DNA from: Smallanthus sonchifolius
Lineage: Eukaryota; Streptophyta; Magnoliopsida; Asterales; Asteraceae
DNA: 64,000 bases
Assembly (NCBI GenBank): GCA_023525975.1
Contig: CM042038.1
Coordinates: 11,479,272-11,543,271, forward strand
Direction: 5' to 3'
The translations under genes and the position numbers were made by a program. Below are positions 20,881 through 33,800 of the stretch, piece after piece. Numbering within the stretch: position 1 is the stretch's first letter; every line of letters begins with the position of its first letter. The notes under the pieces are model-generated. The model was not told the origin of the DNA, made no database searches, and saw only the letters and a list, made by a program, of their open reading frames with translations.

Positions 20881-23800
20881 ATGAGTTTTGGGGGATTTTA
20901 TGGTGGTGGTGGTGATTCAAGAATGGTTGTGGCTGATGGTTCTTATAATAGTAATAATAATATGTCATTGCATAGGGCTCCCATTTCTCTTGCTTTAGTA
21001 TGCTTTCCTCATTTTCTTACCTGTGAATTTGTGGGATTACTTTTTACTATTTTTTATAATTATTTATGATTATTTTGTGATGATTTAACAGAAGCCCAAG
21101 ATGGAAGGGCTTGTTGGAGGGATTGGTTTAATTGGGGAAAACTTTGAGGGGAATCTTGGAAGGGTTAGAGGAGATGGATCTGAAAGCAGGTCCGGTGGGA
21201 GTGATAATGTAGAAGGTGCTTCCGGTGATGAACAAGATATCCCCGCAGCCGGACCTTCCTCCAGTTCCCGCCGGCGGCAGAAATACCACCGGCATACCCC
21301 CTACCAAATTCAAGAACTTGAAGCGTAATTTTTTAGATTTTTTTTTTTTTTTTTGTGCTTTGATCATTTGATGCAATGTTTATTTTGGTTGATAGTTCTT
21401 TTAAAGATAATCCTCACCCTGATGAGAAAGAAAGATTGGCACTTGGAAAGAAGCTGAATTTGGAAAACAAACAAGTTAAATTCTGGTTTCAGAATAGAAG
21501 GACACAAATGAAGGTGATTAGTTATTGATTAACAGATTGATTTTTTTATTACAGTTAATTAACTGAAGAACACATTGTTGATGTTTAATCACATTGGTTC
21601 AATTCAGACTCAACTAGAGCGCCATGAAAATGCAATCTTGAAACAAGAAAATGATAAGCTACGGATCGAAAACATAGCGATGAAAGAGGCGATTCGGGCT
21701 CCCGTCTGCAACAATTGTGGCGGGCAGGCGATTCTTGGGGACATATCGATTGATGAACACCATCTCAGAATCGAGAATGCCCGATTGAGAGACGAGCTTA
21801 GTCGGGTATCCATCCTGACTAATAAGTTTCTGGGCCGGCCTTTATCGTCGTTTGGCGGGTCCTTACCGCACGGGATATCGGGTTCTAGTTTAGAACTTGC
21901 TGTTGGGAGAAACGGGTACGGGTTAAACCCTATGGATGTGGGGTTAATGGGGCTCGATTACAGTAACGGGATGTCGAATGCGTTACCTTTGATGTCGCCT
22001 TCACGAACCCGAATGATGATGGGTGGTGGTGGTGGGATTGATATGCAATATGAAAAGAGTATGTTTCTTGATCTTGCGTTGAGTGCGATGGACGAACTTA
22101 TGAAACTCGGGCAGGTTAATAGCCCATTATGGATTGGGAACATGGAAGGTAGCAGTGAAGTGCTTGATCTAGACGAGTATTTGAGAACGTTTCCGCTTTG
22201 TCTCGGGATGAAACCGCACGGGTATGTCTCTGAGGCTTCACGAGCTAGCGGGATCGTGATGATCAACAGTTTGGCACTTGTAGACGCGTTACTCGATGCT
22301 GTAAGTTAATCTTTTAACTTATTTGATGCTGTTTTTATCATTATCATTATCATTATCATTATTAGCGGTTATCATGTTGTTTATGTTTATGTAGAATCGA
22401 TGGAGAGATACGTTCCTGGGTATAATCGGGAGTAGTAGCACGATCGATGTGATATCGGGTGGCACCGGGGACTCAAGAAACGGGGTTGTTCAACTAGTAA
22501 GCGGTTTCCTAATTCTTATTTAATTTAACTTTTAATTTTTGTGAACTACAAAAACATTAAAACAACTCGAATTCTTCGCAGATGCAAGCCGAGATTCAAC
22601 TGGTATCGCCTTTAGTCCCCGCCCGACAAGTGAGATTCATTCGGTTTTGCAGGCAACAAGCGGAAGGCATTTGGGCGGTAGTCGATGTCTCGGTTGATGG
22701 CGGAAGGGAAGGTTTTATATCCCGGAGGCTTCCTTCGGGTTGTATCGTGCATGATATGCCTAATGGCTTCTCAAAGGTAGACTTGCATCTTTATTGAAAT
22801 CTATAACGCGTGTCACATAGTAAACACTGATGTCACGTGACACTGGTAACGTTTTTGTTATATAGTATCTTATACTCGTATTTCATGTTTTATTTAAGTG
22901 TCTGAGACAGAAGTTAATTTTGATAAAAATCACGTTAGTAAATTTTTTATTAATAATTTAAGTACATCAAGGCATTTTGTAGTGTTAGGTGATTCTTTTA
23001 CGTGGTGCATCCCGATAAATATAAGTAAATATTTATATTTATAGATATAAAGTTGAAGAAAAATAAGCCTCCGTACTTGCCACTCCATCTCTCATGTTGT
23101 TTATGAATCACGAGGCCATGTATGGCCTGGATTTGGTCTGTTTTGCCTTTCAAGAACTAAAAACTATATTCTGTTATCATAACCTTAAATTATTAAAAAG
23201 ATAATGTTAAAAATATGGATTGTAAAATGTGTAGTAAATATTTCAAGTCTGTTTTATTTTAAGTTTAAGATTGAGTTTTGTGTAATTCGGGTAATTTTTA
23301 ACAATGTAAGATCATAAACGGGCATACTGCAGGAAAACTCATGTGCCCGATCGGTAATAAGTAGCTGGTACCTGACGGGTATGAGATGCAGTTTTATAAT
23401 CGGGTATGAGACACTTGGAAAGCCAATAACTACTTTTTAATAAAACGGTTTAAGAGGTTTAATGCACTTGGATAATGTTTTGGTGACTTTTACTTCTAAT
23501 TTATTTGTAACTTCTTTAATTTACTTATTTAACACAATTCAGATAACATATAACAAAAATCTACCAATGTATAGGTAAGTGTATTTGAGTATTTGATATT
23601 TCAAGTCGGTTTTTAGGATGGGTTTAAGATTCATTACCGCATAAGATCATAAACTGGCATACCTGATAGCCGCGAGAAAACTCACACCTGGGTAATATTT
23701 GCAGGTAATGTGGATTGAACATACCGAATATGATGAGAGTGTTGTTCATAATCAGTACCGGCCTCTACTTAGATCGGGTTTGGGTTTTGGTGCTCAGAAA

Positions 23801-26016
23801 TGGATTTCGGTTTTACAAAGGCACTGCGAGTGCATAACAACCATCATGTCACCTGATGCAGCCATTGATGATGGTCCAGGTATGGCTTTATATCTCTTTT
23901 AATCTTCTATTTTCAATAATAGTTTACAATATAAAGAAAAAAAAATGGCAACTTATTATGTTTGTAACAGTGTTACCCGCGGGTGGTAAAAGAAGTTTAA
24001 CAAGTCTTGCACATCGCATGACGGCTAACTTTTGTGCTGGGGTGTGTGCAACGGGCGGTCACAAATGGGATGTGGTTGGTAATGCATCAGAGGCGGCTAA
24101 GATTATGTTTCGTACAAGTTTGAATAATCCTGGGGACCCGCCTGGAGCGGTTTTGAGTGCTAATATGTCTGTATGGATGCCAATGCCACATCAGCGATTG
24201 TTCGCTTTGATGCTGAATGAAGATCTCAGGAGCCAGTGGGATGTTTTGTCCCCTGGTAGCGCAATGCAGAACATGATTCGGTTGTCTAAAAGTCAAGATC
24301 CGGGCAGCCTCAACGCCATATCACTTCTGCGCGCAAATGTGAGTAGTAACTGACTTTTATTTTTCTACTGTATGCATATTTACAGTTTACTTGTATGTGA
24401 TTACTGTAAGGGTAGTAGAATGAGTGAATTAGGTGCAGGTAAACATGAAGTTAGACGGGTCAGACCCGTCACGTTGACCAGAATCCCCTTATGAGGAAAT
24501 TATAAATAGTGATCAGGTTGACTTGTTTAACCTGTTTAACCCGTCTAAAATATAAAATATATTTTATAAGGTTAGCTTGTCAACCCATTTATTACACTTC
24601 ACCAAACTGTTTAGCCCGTTTACAACTTGACTAACCCGTTTTTAACTTGTCAAACCATATGACTCGTTTAGATATAAATGGATTACATGGGTCGTGCTCG
24701 ATTTACACGATTTTAAGTGTCTCCAGGTTATGGTTGATGTTTATGACACGGATAAGTATATGGGTCGTGTTCTGGTTCATTGGTTCAACCTGCTAACCCG
24801 CTAAACTGGCAACCCAACACGATTGCAACCCCTACTTCAAAGCATGTTTAAGCATATTTGTTAGTCACACATATTATTGTTTTGTTTTTAAATTTTACAG
24901 TTAAACTAAATATAAATCTCAACCAATCAATTCACAAATTAAATGGCTGAAATTGTCACATTTATGATTTGGCTGGGTTCCAAGGTCTAGAAATAAAAGT
25001 GGGCCACAAAACCAAAATGGGAGGAAATATTTCACTGAAAAAGGCTATAAATACGTGGAGTCACATCGATCACATTTAGTTTCAAATTAAATTTTAGTTC
25101 ATTCACAAACAGAGATACAGTTGACTACTAAAGTCATAAACATTGATCTTAAAGAGCAAATGTTGATTCATTTATTGATGCATTATTTGCAATAAAGTTA
25201 GTAACAGTTTTTTATTTGAAAGCAAGACCAACCGCCATCCCGGCTACCGACAGTAGGGGACTGTCGGTGGACAAATGACTGTAAGAGTTTGTTATTGATA
25301 TTTAGAATCTGTTATAACTGTTAGCCGTGTTTATTAACTATTACAGTTATTATTATTTGATTTATCATTTATCTTTAAGTTTGTTTGTTAGTCATTATTC
25401 TATATGTTGTTTGAATATTAACATTTTATCATTATCTTATAATTCAGTTACACCTCTTTATTTAATGTTTTGTATGTTTTAATAAGTTTGACCTCAAAAG
25501 TCAAATTTATCTTTTAAGTTTGTTTGTTAGTTATTATTTTATCTGTAGTTTGAATATCACGATAGTTATTGACGCTTTATTAGGTTTGACCCCAAAAGTC
25601 AAACATCTAACCGGTCGTTTGTCACTTGCATGTACAAGGCTACGGGCGGTAATGCAAACCAGAACTCAGTGCTGGTACTTCAAGATAGCACAACAGACGT
25701 GACAGGATCGCTCATGGTATACGCTGCTGTTGATGTGGAAGCCATCACAGTCGTGATGAACGGTGGAGATTCATCCTGTGTAGCCCTCCTGCCATCTGGG
25801 TTCGCCATAGTACCCGACTGCATGGCTGAATCAAAAGCCGGAGGTGAAGGTGGGTCTCTACTGACAGTCGGGTTCCAGATACTAGTCAACGATCTGCCAT
25901 CATCAAAAATCAATGTGGAGTCGGTCAACACAGTTATCAATCTGATTACGCGCACAGTCCAAGGGATCAAAGATGTGGTTCATTCTAATCAACAAGGCAG
26001 GCATATCAGTAACTAG
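20881..26016 (+). CDS. HD-ZIP class IV homeobox-leucine zipper/START protein
   Basis: Nine coding exons, 792 aa: 20881-20997, 21092-21324, 21396-21513, 21608-22300, 22395-22496, 22582-22776, 23705-23879, 23971-24338, 25639-26016. Start ATG at 20881 (MSFGGFYGGGG). The homeodomain spans about residues 97-156, ending KFWFQNRRTQMK. The ZLZ dimerisation zipper follows, with the class-typical CNNCGG pair. A START domain runs from about 290 to 530 (FLDLALSAMDEL at its start) and a conserved C-terminal domain ends near KINVESVNTVINLI. Family role: nuclear L1/epidermal regulators of cuticle, trichome and anthocyanin traits that bind L1 boxes. It fits the ANL2/HDG/PDF2 group, but the segment around residues 540-640 (for example ANMSVWMPMPHQRLFAL) is diverged, so no gene symbol is given. 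The last intron (1.3 kb) and intron 6 (0.9 kb) hold repeats. Confidence 0.93.
22777..23704 (+). other. HD-ZIP IV intron 6 with internal duplication
   Basis: A phrase containing TTTCAAGTCxGTTTT and AAGATCATAAACxGGCATAC occurs twice, near 23240-23360 and 23600-23690, with GAAAACTCA following in each. It is an old local duplication ending next to the acceptor of the next exon. Confidence 0.55.
24430..24833. mobile_element. Probable MITE in HD-ZIP IV last intron
   Basis: The complement of the right end (TAGGGGTTGCAATCGTGTTG) is a typical hAT MITE terminus, and the body is full of AACCCGTTTA/TAACCCG phrases. The left end (TTAGGTGCAGGTAAAC) is a poorer match and no TSD was found. Confidence 0.4.
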
Positions 26017-27199
26017 ATTTGATCTTATTATTCTATCTTTTTTTTTATCGAACAAGACGATGGTTTGGTTTGGATTTAGTTTGTATGGAAGAGAAGAGTA
26101 CTCGGGTTGGGTTTGATCTCATGAACTGGGGCTTGAGTCAAGAACGAACCGCGATGAACATCTGTGGTTCGGGTATTGACTCAGGTAACCTGTGAGATCA
26201 ACTCAACTGTCTTGGCTTCTCTTGTTTGTTTGATTGTTTTCTTGTGGTTTGTATGAATGGAATTGGAAACTTTTCTGTTTGCATTCCTGGTTTCTTTAAC
26301 ATATTTTTATAAAATTATTCTTTTTTTATAAAATAGGGTAGGAAATGAAACTATATTTAATTATTATTTTAATTTAATGTTTTATTAAGTTTTAATTGAG
26401 AGTTAGATATCATTTACTCTTTTCATCAATGCCCTCAGTTAATTTGACATTAAAGTCTAATAAAAGGTATTAAGTGTCTCTACCCTGTGGACCTGTGGTT
26501 ATCCTTGGTTCATCTACTTGCATGAGCAACAATAAAACAAAAGAATGTACAATATAAACTTATTTATTTATTAGAGCTTGGTTTATAGTATATCGATTCT
26601 TAGTTCGTCTTCGCGCTTCAAAAGATTTGTAACCGCTGGTTAACTAACTATCAAACACATCTATATTGGCTTCTGATGTGGCTAGGAATGGACTGTCCTA
26701 GTTTAAGAAAAATAGTGTTGTCTTCTTCAATGTCCAAAACCACAAAAATCAACATAGTATCGTCTTTTTCAATATCCAAAACCACTAAATCTAACTTGAA
26801 GACAAAATTTGTCAACTTTCACCAATAAATTTTCAATTATGCAACTCTAGGAGTCTAGTGTAGATATTGTTATAGACTTGTGCAACTTGCAAAGGAATAG
26901 TGGAACTTCCTTGATCGTTTCCTTCCTCGCGTAGATATTGTTATAGAATTGTCTAGTACTCTTTGTTCGAGATGGCGGTTCATGATCCTGTTAACTTTCT
27001 CTTAAATGTACGAAATTACATCAAGCATTTAGCATAAGGTGAAGATTACTGAAAATGATTTTGAGAGCAAAGTGTTTTCTACATCCATCAAAACAAAGTG
27101 TTTTACAATATATGAGCATCCAACCATAAAAGTGGATCTCAAGAAATTATAAAATGGAAAACATAAGTGAAAAATAATGAGGAACATATTACTAGTAAA
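26017..27199. other. Intergenic, HD-ZIP IV 3'UTR and beyond
   Basis: The first 250 nt are likely 3'UTR. The rest is noncoding; a short phrase (GTCTTCTTCAATGTCCAAAACCAC and a diverged copy) repeats at about 26720 and 26763. Below 27200 lies the probable 3' region of the copia relic. Confidence 0.45.
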
Positions 27200-28187
27200 T
27201 AAAGGTAAGTGAGAAGTTGATAATGTGAAAGGTTGAACTTCTCTAACATGCTCCTGCAAGCGAAACAGTCGTAGAAACGTGAAGCCTAGACCAAAAGTTG
27301 TGGACAAACCTTTGATCATGAGATCAACTAGCTTGGGAAAAGTAGACATATTGAACTCGAAGAGCCCATGTCACTAATATAATGTAAGTTAATCTCAGTA
27401 TGCTTCATCCGTTGATGGCACACAATGTTGACAACTAGGTAGGTAGCACCAAAATTGTCACATGAAAGAGTGGGCGGTGCAATGGCCGCATAACGTAGCT
27501 CAGACATGAGAGACATGATCCAAACCGTGTGAGACGGGGCTCAAAATTCGACTTTGTACTATACTGAGCAACAATATGTTTCTTTTCAGAACTTCAGTTG
27601 ATGATGTTAGGTCGAAGAAACACACAATATGTAGTGGTAGAGTGTCAATCATCAGGATAGTTGGCCAAGTCATCTTCATAAAATAAACCAACCGGAAGAG
27701 CGGAAAAATAGTCAATCCATGTGTAATAGTGTCCATGAGAAATCAAAGAATACAATTTACCCCAATCTAATGGTGGTTAGTAGGTTTATGAAGAAACTGA
27801 GAAACCATACTGACAATATAGGTGACTCTGGAACGTGTCATGACAAGATACTCAAGGGCACTAACAGTACTACGATATAATAGGGGATCATGTAGATGAA
27901 CTCTAGAGTGTCGTGAAGAGTCGGCGACCTCATAGTAGATAACAGTAGCTGGCTAAGGCTAGTATGTTGAAACATATCAAGATGGCATCATTGTTACAAG
28001 AGATTAAAGGCGTAATTAATAAAGGTGGCATGAATCCAAAATAAAAAAAAAAACTCAAAGCAACCAAGTCCTTTACTGTGAGTGAAGACAACACATCGGT
28101 TACAAAATCAAAGGAGCTACATGTAATAATAATATCGTCAGCATATAGCATGTTACAAAGTATCAAATAAGTACTGTGAGAAACCAA
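27200..28187 (-). pseudogene. Decayed Ty1/copia pol (RT to RNase H)
   Basis: Reading down the minus strand, fragments in shifting frames show the copia order: the reverse-transcriptase core YADDII near 28130, a connection block with TVSALEYLVMTRS near 27850, then the RNase H/Ty1 tail with the STTTYCVFLRPN phrase near 27600 and a KGLST phrase near 27310. Several stops and frameshifts separate them. No intact LTR pair was found, so it is an old, partial copy. Confidence 0.8.
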
Positions 28188-28459
28188 AGGGCTGTAAAGC
28201 AGAAGATAGCTTTGAGAACCAAACTCTCAGGGCTTGTTTAAAAATATATACACCTGGTATTTGAGCCATGTAAATAGTTACGGCGTGTGACAAACTTTCT
28301 AAAGAAGTTTCTCTCTATCATGTAAAAAATCCTTAGTATAGATGAAAAATGTTTATATTTCTTAGAAAATTTTTGTATTGTCTAATATTGTATATACTTG
28401 TTTGATGAAAGTTGTTGTAATAGACAAGTTTTAAATACATAAATTGTTTATTACTAAGT

Positions 28460-28510
28460 ATATAATGTTACATTTATTCACCTGTGTAATACACGGAGTT
28501 CTAACCCTAG
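28460..28510 (+). mobile_element. Helitron-like 3' end
   Basis: A palindrome-forming CTGTGTAATACACGG, then AGTTCTAACC, then CTAG followed by T: the same architecture as the family H 3' ends. The 5' end was not identified. Confidence 0.45.
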
Positions 28511-30790
28511 TGTTTCTAATAAAATATCAAAGCTCCGTCAAGAGAGTTTTAGAACTAATTTACTTTCACGTTATAGATTAAACTATTTCATCATTCTAAA
28601 GTGGATTTCGCGGATACAATATATATGAAAGTATTTCTAGTTTCTATATAACATGAAAAAATAGAAGTTCTTTAAAGTGAACCTTCAAATCTTAATAGTT
28701 TGGATTTATTTTCATAAAGAATAATATAGATCTACAAAATAACACACCGAAGAAAATGATTTAAGATCACAATAACACAAGAAAGATTTAACAAATTAAC
28801 TATTTTATATATACCAAATTTATTTTATGATTTTCACATAAAAAAATTTAAAACTTTAATATTAAAATGAAGTGATAGTACATAAATTATTAATAAACTC
28901 ATTTCAAAATTTGACTTTAGTCCCCTGCTTAAACCGTCCTCTTACGTTTGTTTAAAGCAACAAGTCTTGTCTTAATTATACAAATTCTTAAAGCATCCTA
29001 AATTTGTACATCAAAATTAAAACAATAAATAAAGAATATTAAAATTACGATCCACATATACAAAATATTATTTTTAGAGAATCTAAAATAAAATATATTT
29101 TTTCAAGAAAACAATTTGACGAGTAGTTGAGGGAGTGGAACACATAGTTCTATTTATTTAAGGAACGTTGATACGTGCAAAACTCAAATTTGTTTGGTGG
29201 AAATAACAAGGAATTCTAAGGGTGGGTTTGGAAGTCCAAATTTTCCATATTCTATCTCATTTCAACCTATTTTAATTATATTTAGAAAAAAAATAAAAAC
29301 CTTGACTAATTTGTATTTTAATTCGAGGTAAATAGTGTTAACCGCACAATAGATAGTGATGTCCTTGACTAAGAAGTGTCATTATGGATATTAATTTTGC
29401 AAGTCTGAAAAACTTATGTATTAATCAAAGTAGGTTAAATGTATACATTACAACTTATCAATATCTAAATTGAAAATTCTGAAAATAAAATTGTAATTGA
29501 GTTTAACTTGAACATTGTAATATGTATTTTATATAGTTATTTCAAGTACTAGATGTAGACCAAAGAGTATAAAGTTAATTTTGTTATTTTTTTTACATTA
29601 GTTTGACCAATTTTGTTAAAATAACTCACAGAAAAGTGGGATGTTCTTAAAGTGTTCAATTTTTTCTTCTAATGGTTCATGATTTATTATGTAACTAAAA
29701 TAATTTAATTAATTATTTTAATCCACATTAGTAAAACAAGTAAAATTTCATACAATTAAATACCATGTCATCATATATTAAAAAGAAAAGAAAAAGAAAT
29801 GCAACATGAGCATATTAACTTGTTAAACAAGTAAAAAACATAGTATTAGAACACCACTTTGAGTTGAGTGACCTATTTAGAATAAAAAAATATGAGTGAC
29901 TTAGTTGGAATAAACCTAAAACTTTGTTACTATACCACAAAGTTTTCTTAAATTGTTAAATAAGACTGATAGTTGTTTTTGGTTTCAAAGGAATGGGTTT
30001 ACATTTAGATCTTGTACATACGAAATTTATCATCAAATATGCTCACCAAGTCACCATAGGAAGTGAGTTTAGAAACTCATTCCTAGTTTTCATTTAACAC
30101 TTACTTCAAAATATACACTCTCCGGTCATCATACTTTTTCTTTCAACTAACAAAATCTTCCATACCCTATTCCAATACCCTTAGACAAGAATTAGATAAC
30201 AAACTTATCAGTAATTTTAGTGTCATGAATATCGTTTTAGAAAACTGAATTCACGTAAGACCAAATGAGAAACCGGAAATAACACTCGATTAAGATTATT
30301 CTAATTTCAAGCAATACGAAACCTCTAAGGGTCTTAGACCGAAGCCCCTAGGAGATGGTTGGGTGGATTCCAAGGGACATAGCCTCTAACGATGGTCGAA
30401 ATTTGCTTGAAAAATGATCGGTTAAAACTGATAGTGACAAATCAGATATTAAATCTTTTTCATTATTTCTAGATTGGAGCACAATTTTTTTGTTAATTTT
30501 AGTCTAAAGTGGAACCTAAACCTTTTGTAGGGTTTGGTATTGTTATTAGAATAATTAAATATTAGGCAACATTGATTATGAGAGTGAATGCCATTATCCA
30601 CTAATCTTGTCCAACACAAAGTCTCCCTGATCCGAATTTTAAGATGAACACTAAACTAATCCACCAACCCAATTACCAATTTGTCATCATCTATTTTGGA
30701 TATTGATGCTTTCCCCCAATTCTCCAAATTTGTCTAACTTACATACTCACAGACAGTTGACCTAATTTCCAATTGCACAAGTTAAACCCC
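28511..30790. other. Intergenic, AT-rich, no gene seen
   Basis: About 2.3 kb of AT-rich DNA with no ORF of note, RNA gene or clear TE end. Confidence 0.5.
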
Positions 30791-30795
30791 ATCCC

Positions 30796-30808
30796 CTTTT
30801 TATAACGC
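30796..30808 (+). promoter_or_regulatory. Possible TATA box of the XBAT33-like gene
   Basis: TTTTTATAACGCC about 50 nt ahead of the ATG at 30851. It implies a very short leader, so the call is tentative. Confidence 0.35.
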
Positions 30809-30850
30809 CTCCTGATTTTCGATCCACAAGTTTCACGCCGATCGGTGAGA

Positions 30851-33800
30851 ATGGGCAACTCCTTCGGCTGCTCGGCCTCCGGCGAACGCTTGGTGTCGGC
30901 GGCCAGAGACGGGGATTTCGTCGAGGCTAAGATGTTGCTTGATTGTAACCCTTGTCTCGCCAAATACTCCACTTTTGGGGGATTGAATTCGCCTCTTCAC
31001 TTCGCCGCTGCTAAAGGCCACAACGATGTATAATTTCCCCCTTTTCATTCTGTGTTTTTGTGTAATTCTTACAGGTTTTCCTCTTTTGTGATTTGTAGAT
31101 TGTTGCATTGCTGCTTGATAATGGAGCTGATGTTAATTCTAGGAATTACTGTGGTCAGGTAATTGCTTTGAATTCGATCTCGATGTGTCGTTATTAGTGT
31201 TTAATTTCTTCTTTGTTAATGTATCTGAAGCTCTTTAGTTCAGTTAGCCATAAGTATTTAGCTGATGTAAGTTCTAGGAATCATTTTAGTGAGATAACTT
31301 GATTTTGGAATCTGGTTTTCAGTTAATTTGTTTCAAATCTATTGGAATTTGTTCATGCTTTTGCCACTGAACCTGATTTCTAGAAAGATGGTTGATCACC
31401 TAAGGATAGTTTACTTGTTTAAAGATCTTGGACCAGATACTTTGTAATATGAGGTTCTAGTCTTGGTTTTAAACAGCGCGTGGTGCCCCAATGCGTTTTG
31501 ATCCCTAAGCTGATGTGTGACACGCATGCGAGCGAGGTGTTCGTTATTAGAATAATAATAAAAAATTATGTATAGATGATATTTTAAACTGTTAACTTTT
31601 AAACACTAAAATATAAGACATTCTCATCATCTTTGTTCAGACAGATTTGTTAAATTGATGGTCAGATTTTTAAAAAAACTTAGACCCATTGCAATTGTTG
31701 GTCTAATTTGTTCAAATACTGGTCAACTGCATAACTTGTTGCATTAGATCGCATCCGCCGCATCACATATGCATCATGGAATTGCATCGTATCGACTACA
31801 GCGATGCGAGGCATTTTAGAACCAAGGTTCTAGTGTGTCTATAGATATGGATGGATGAATTCCTCTGATTATCAAATTGTATTTTATTTGTATAATTTTG
31901 TAGACTGCATTGATTCAAGCTTGTCGATATGGGCACTGGGAAGTCGTTCAAACCCTTCTTCTCTTTAGATGCAATGTAAGTTATCCTTTTAGTTCTTATG
32001 TAATATCATTAAAGTGAGTAAATGTAACATGTTTGATTCTATGCATTTCTTGTAATTTTTAGGTTATGAAGGCCGACTATCTTAGTGGGAGAACCGCTCT
32101 CCATTTTGCAGCTGTGAATGGGCATGTACGTTGCATACGTCTTGTTGTGGCTGATTTTGTGCCTAGTGCCCCATTTGAAGCTATAGAATCACAAGCAAAT
32201 GGTGATGGATGCAACAGTCATGGTCCCAAAAACAAATTTGACCAAAGGTTTAAATTTAGTTACACAGTTCTTTATAATATATAGGGGGTGTTTGGATTTG
32301 CTTTATAAAACTGATCATCTAATAACTGTCATTTGAAATCAGAATATTATCACTTTTTATTGTTTGGATAAAGTGATGATGAATATCAGATTATTTAAGA
32401 GTTTATAGTAGCTTTTGGATAAATCAGTTACAATAGTTGACTAGTTGTTGCTGAAAAAATTATAGTTTTTTAAGAAATATTAACATTACTTGTTTATTCC
32501 TTTTTTACCCACATTTTCATTGTTAATAATACTATCTAAAACTTACAATTATTGGAATTATATAAGATAATTGGTTAAAACAAAATTGCTGACAAATAAT
32601 TTTTTAACAATTATCTTTATAGTTGGTAAAAAAGATTGTCTTAATTTGAATTTAAATGCTCCAACAACATATAAGAATACTCATTTTGATTATCTGATAG
32701 CGATTTTTCAGTGTCACATAATTACTTTCAAGATGTGGGCTCCAAAGATCCCTGTAGACTAATATTATTACATTTCTTCAGTGTATTCCATTCGTGAACA
32801 TGTAATTGTCATTCAGGTATTAAATAATATCACCTTTATGGTATTGTAGTGCATTGGTGAAATTTGTAAATAAAGCTGCTGATGGAGGTATAACTGCTCT
32901 TCACATGGCGGCATTAAATGGGTATGCTGATTGTGTACAACTGCTTCTAGATCTGCATGCAAATACATCAGTTGTCACTTTCCATTACGGAACGTCAATG
33001 GATTTGATAGGTATGTCAGTTGCTTGAGATCCAAATAATATTATTCGTCATTAGATGGAGCAATTCAACCCATTTGCATATAAATTGGTCGATTTGGATT
33101 GTGTTTATTATCTCAAATGGGTTAAATAAAATACTTGAGCTAAAAGAGGAACTGGTCAAGGGTTGAAAGTCCCCCAAAGTCTAGTTTTAATGAGATGCAA
33201 TCAGTACAGCACACAAATTACAGGCTCCTACATTGTTTTTAATTAAAGAAATAGATTAATAACTTTTTTGTTAAAACAATCGACAAGAAAGCGTTTGCTG
33301 ATCCCGACCCGGCATGGCCCGTTTCAACATGTATTAGGAAAAGGTCCATTTCAGCAAAATCCATGCTACCCATTACCTGACCCGTCTGTTTTGCCACCTT
33401 TATATGTCGTACTATTTTTTTCTGTGTGCCAATTTTGTATCCCTAAGTATGTTGTTTTGTAGGAGCTGGAAGCACTCCTTTGCATTATGCTGCTTGTGGT
33501 GGAAATTTGAAATGCTGTCAGGTAAACTTTACTTATCCTAACATCTTGATGCGTTGTTACAGAATATCAGTATTTTCTTGGAGGCATTGTTCCAAAATAT
33601 CATCTTTTTGTGTAAGTTAATATCTTTGCCTCAAATTATTCAGATTCTACTTGCAAGAGGTGCTAGTCGTTTGACATTAAACTGCAATGGGTACGCTCCT
33701 CTTTTATTGTTTTGATTTCTTGCTAGTTCTTATTAGCTAGTTGGTTATATAAACCTTTATGCTATTTCAGGTGGCTTCCTCTTGATGTTGCAAGAATGTG

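Noticed and set aside
21128..22266. Antisense open frames under the HD-ZIP IV gene
   Set aside because: They mirror the coding bias of the sense exons, with no domains of their own.
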